Source of the DNA: Nemertoderma westbladi
Taxonomy: Eukaryota > Xenacoelomorpha > Nemertodermatida > Nemertodermatidae
DNA length: 28,926 bases
Reading direction: 5' to 3'
Assembly: GCA_032718475.1 (NCBI GenBank)
Contig: JAUCBJ010005797.1
Coordinates: forward strand, 1 to 28,926
Both the position numbers and the translations under genes were made by a program. Shown here in pieces: positions 27,511 to 28,926 of this stretch (the first letter of the stretch is position 1; each line of letters begins with the position of its first letter). The notes under the pieces are model-generated. The model saw only the letters and a list, made by a program, of their open reading frames with translations, did not search any database and was not told the origin of the DNA.

Positions 27511-28926
27511 GAATGAGGAAGTGAGGGAAGTGAGGGAAGTGAGGGAAGTGAGGGAGTGAGGCAGTGAGGGAAGTGAGGGAAGTGAGGGAAGTGAGGGAAG
27601 TGAGGGAAGTGAGGCAGTGAGGCAGTGAGGGAAGTGAGGGAAGTGAGGGAAGTGAGGGAAGTGAGGGAAGTGAGGCAGTGAGGCAGTGAGGGAAGTGAGG
27701 GAAGTGAGGGAGTGAGGCAGTGAGGGAAGTGAGGGAAGTGAGGCAGTGAGGGAAGTGAGGGAAGTGAGGGAAGTGAGGGAAGTGAGGGAAGTGAGGGAAG
27801 TGAGGGAGTGAGGGAAGTGAGGGAAGTGAGGGAAGTGAGGGAAGTGAGGGAAGTGAGGGAAGTGAGGGAAGTGAGGGAGTGAGGGCAGTGAGGGAAGTGA
27901 GGGAAGTGAGGGAAGTGAGGGAAGTGAGGGAAGTGAGGGAGTGAGGCAGTGAGGGAAGTGAGGGAAGTGAGGCAGTGAGGCAGGGGAAGTGAGGGAAGTG
28001 AGGGAAGTGAGGCAGTGAGGCAGTGAGGGAAGTGAGGGAAGTGAGGGAAGTGAGGGAAGTGAGGGAAGTGAGGGAGTGAGGGAAGTGAGGGAAGTGAGGG
28101 AAGTGAGGGAAGTGAGGGAAGTGAGGGAAGTGAGGGAAGTGAGGGAAGTGAGGGAAGTGAGGGAGTGAGGGAAGTGAGGGAAGTGAGGGAAGTGAGGGAA
28201 GTGAGGGAAGTGAGGGAAGTGAGGGAAGTGAGGGAAGTGAGGGAAGTGAGGGAAGTGAGGGAAGTGAGGGAAGTGAGGGAAGTGAGGGAAGTGAGGGAAG
28301 TGAGGGAGTGAGGGAAGTGAGGGAAGTGAGGGAAGTGAGGGAAGTGAGGCAGTGAGGGAAGTGAGGCAGTGAGGCAGTGAGGGAAGTGAGGGAAGTGAGG
28401 GAAGTGAGGGAAGTGAGGGAAGTGAGGCAGTGAGGGAAGTGAGGGAAGTGAGGCAGTGAGGCAGGGGAAGTGAGGGAAGTGAGGGAAGTGAGGGAAGTGA
28501 GGGAAGTGAGGGAAGTGAGGGAAGTGAGGGAAGTGAGGGAAGTGAGGGAAGTGAGGGAAGTGAGGGAAGTGAGGGAAGTGAGGGAAGTGAGGGAGTGAGG
28601 GAGTGAGGGAAGTGAGGGAAGTGAGGGAAGTGAGGGAAGTGAGGGAAGTGAGGGAAGTGAGGGAAGTGAGGGAAGTGAGGGAAGTGAGGGAAGTGAGGCA
28701 GTGAGGAAGTGAGGGAAGTGAGGGAAGTGAGGGAAGTGAGGGAAGTGAGGGAAGTGAGGGAAGTGAGGGAGTGAGGCAGTGAGGCAGTGAGGGAAGTGAG
28801 GGAAGTGAGGGAAGTGAGGGAAGTGAGGGACAGTGAGGGAAGTGAGGGAAGTGAGGGAAGTGAGGGAAGTGAGGGAAGTGAGGGAAGTGAGGCAGTGAGG
28901 CAGTGAGGGAAGTGAGGGAAGTGAGG
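27511..28926 (+). repeat. 8/9-bp GTGAGGGAA satellite, running off the edge
   Basis: Units GTGAGGGAA (9 bp), GTGAGGGA and GTGAGGCA (8 bp) are repeated for at least 1.4 kb and continue past the window end. The array begins ~12 bp after array 2. Every unit has a donor-like GTGAGG and most have a GGG tract with 6-nt spacing, fitting quadruplex formation. The rare GCAGGGGAAG variant at about 27981 and 28462 indicates a block duplication of about 481 bp. It lies in intron 3 of the TRPC-like gene. Confidence 0.95.

Overview
The window is animal nuclear DNA, most likely from an AT-rich, intron-bearing invertebrate, probably marine. The evidence is GT-AG introns, a CREC-family EF-hand protein, a multi-CUB membrane protein, an N-terminal TRPC4/5-like channel segment, non-LTR retrotransposon debris and many long poly(G)/poly(C) runs. 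I cannot name the phylum or species. I saw no tRNA, rRNA or CRISPR array.

Layout: 1-2105 is non-coding, with small palindromes. 2106-3053 (-) is an intronless reticulocalbin/calumenin-like gene. 3345-7291 is a decayed minus-strand non-LTR retrotransposon split by a palindromic transposon-like insertion (4554-7011); that insertion carries, between its arms, a nuclease-like fragment of another retroelement. 7292-11842 is non-coding, with a G26/C20 hairpin, a 68-bp tandem array and promoter-like patches.

From 11843 to the right edge lies the 5' part of one plus-strand gene, a TRPC4/5-like cation channel. Three coding exons are visible (11843-11960, 13162-13319, 23913-24026), joined by phase-consistent introns and encoding the N-terminal ankyrin region. 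The membrane part lies beyond the window. Intron 2 (10.6 kb) holds a complete second gene on the same strand: three exons (17936-21517) encoding a mucin/CUB/EGF-like single-pass membrane protein.

The most unusual feature is in the TRPC gene. Both exon-intron junctions that follow exons 2 and 3 have been expanded into large minisatellites whose repeat unit contains the end of the exon plus its 5' splice site. After exon 2 there are 71 copies of a 45-bp unit (13293-16499), nearly all carrying GAG|GTAAGTATG, an almost perfect complement of the U1 snRNA 5' end. After exon 3 there are 92 copies of a 38-bp unit (23996-27499) carrying AAT|GTGAGT. A third array of 8/9-bp GTGAGGGAA-type units (27511 to the edge) follows directly. 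Two independent captures of a splice donor by tandem duplication in neighbouring introns of one gene look non-random and are the main thing to follow up.
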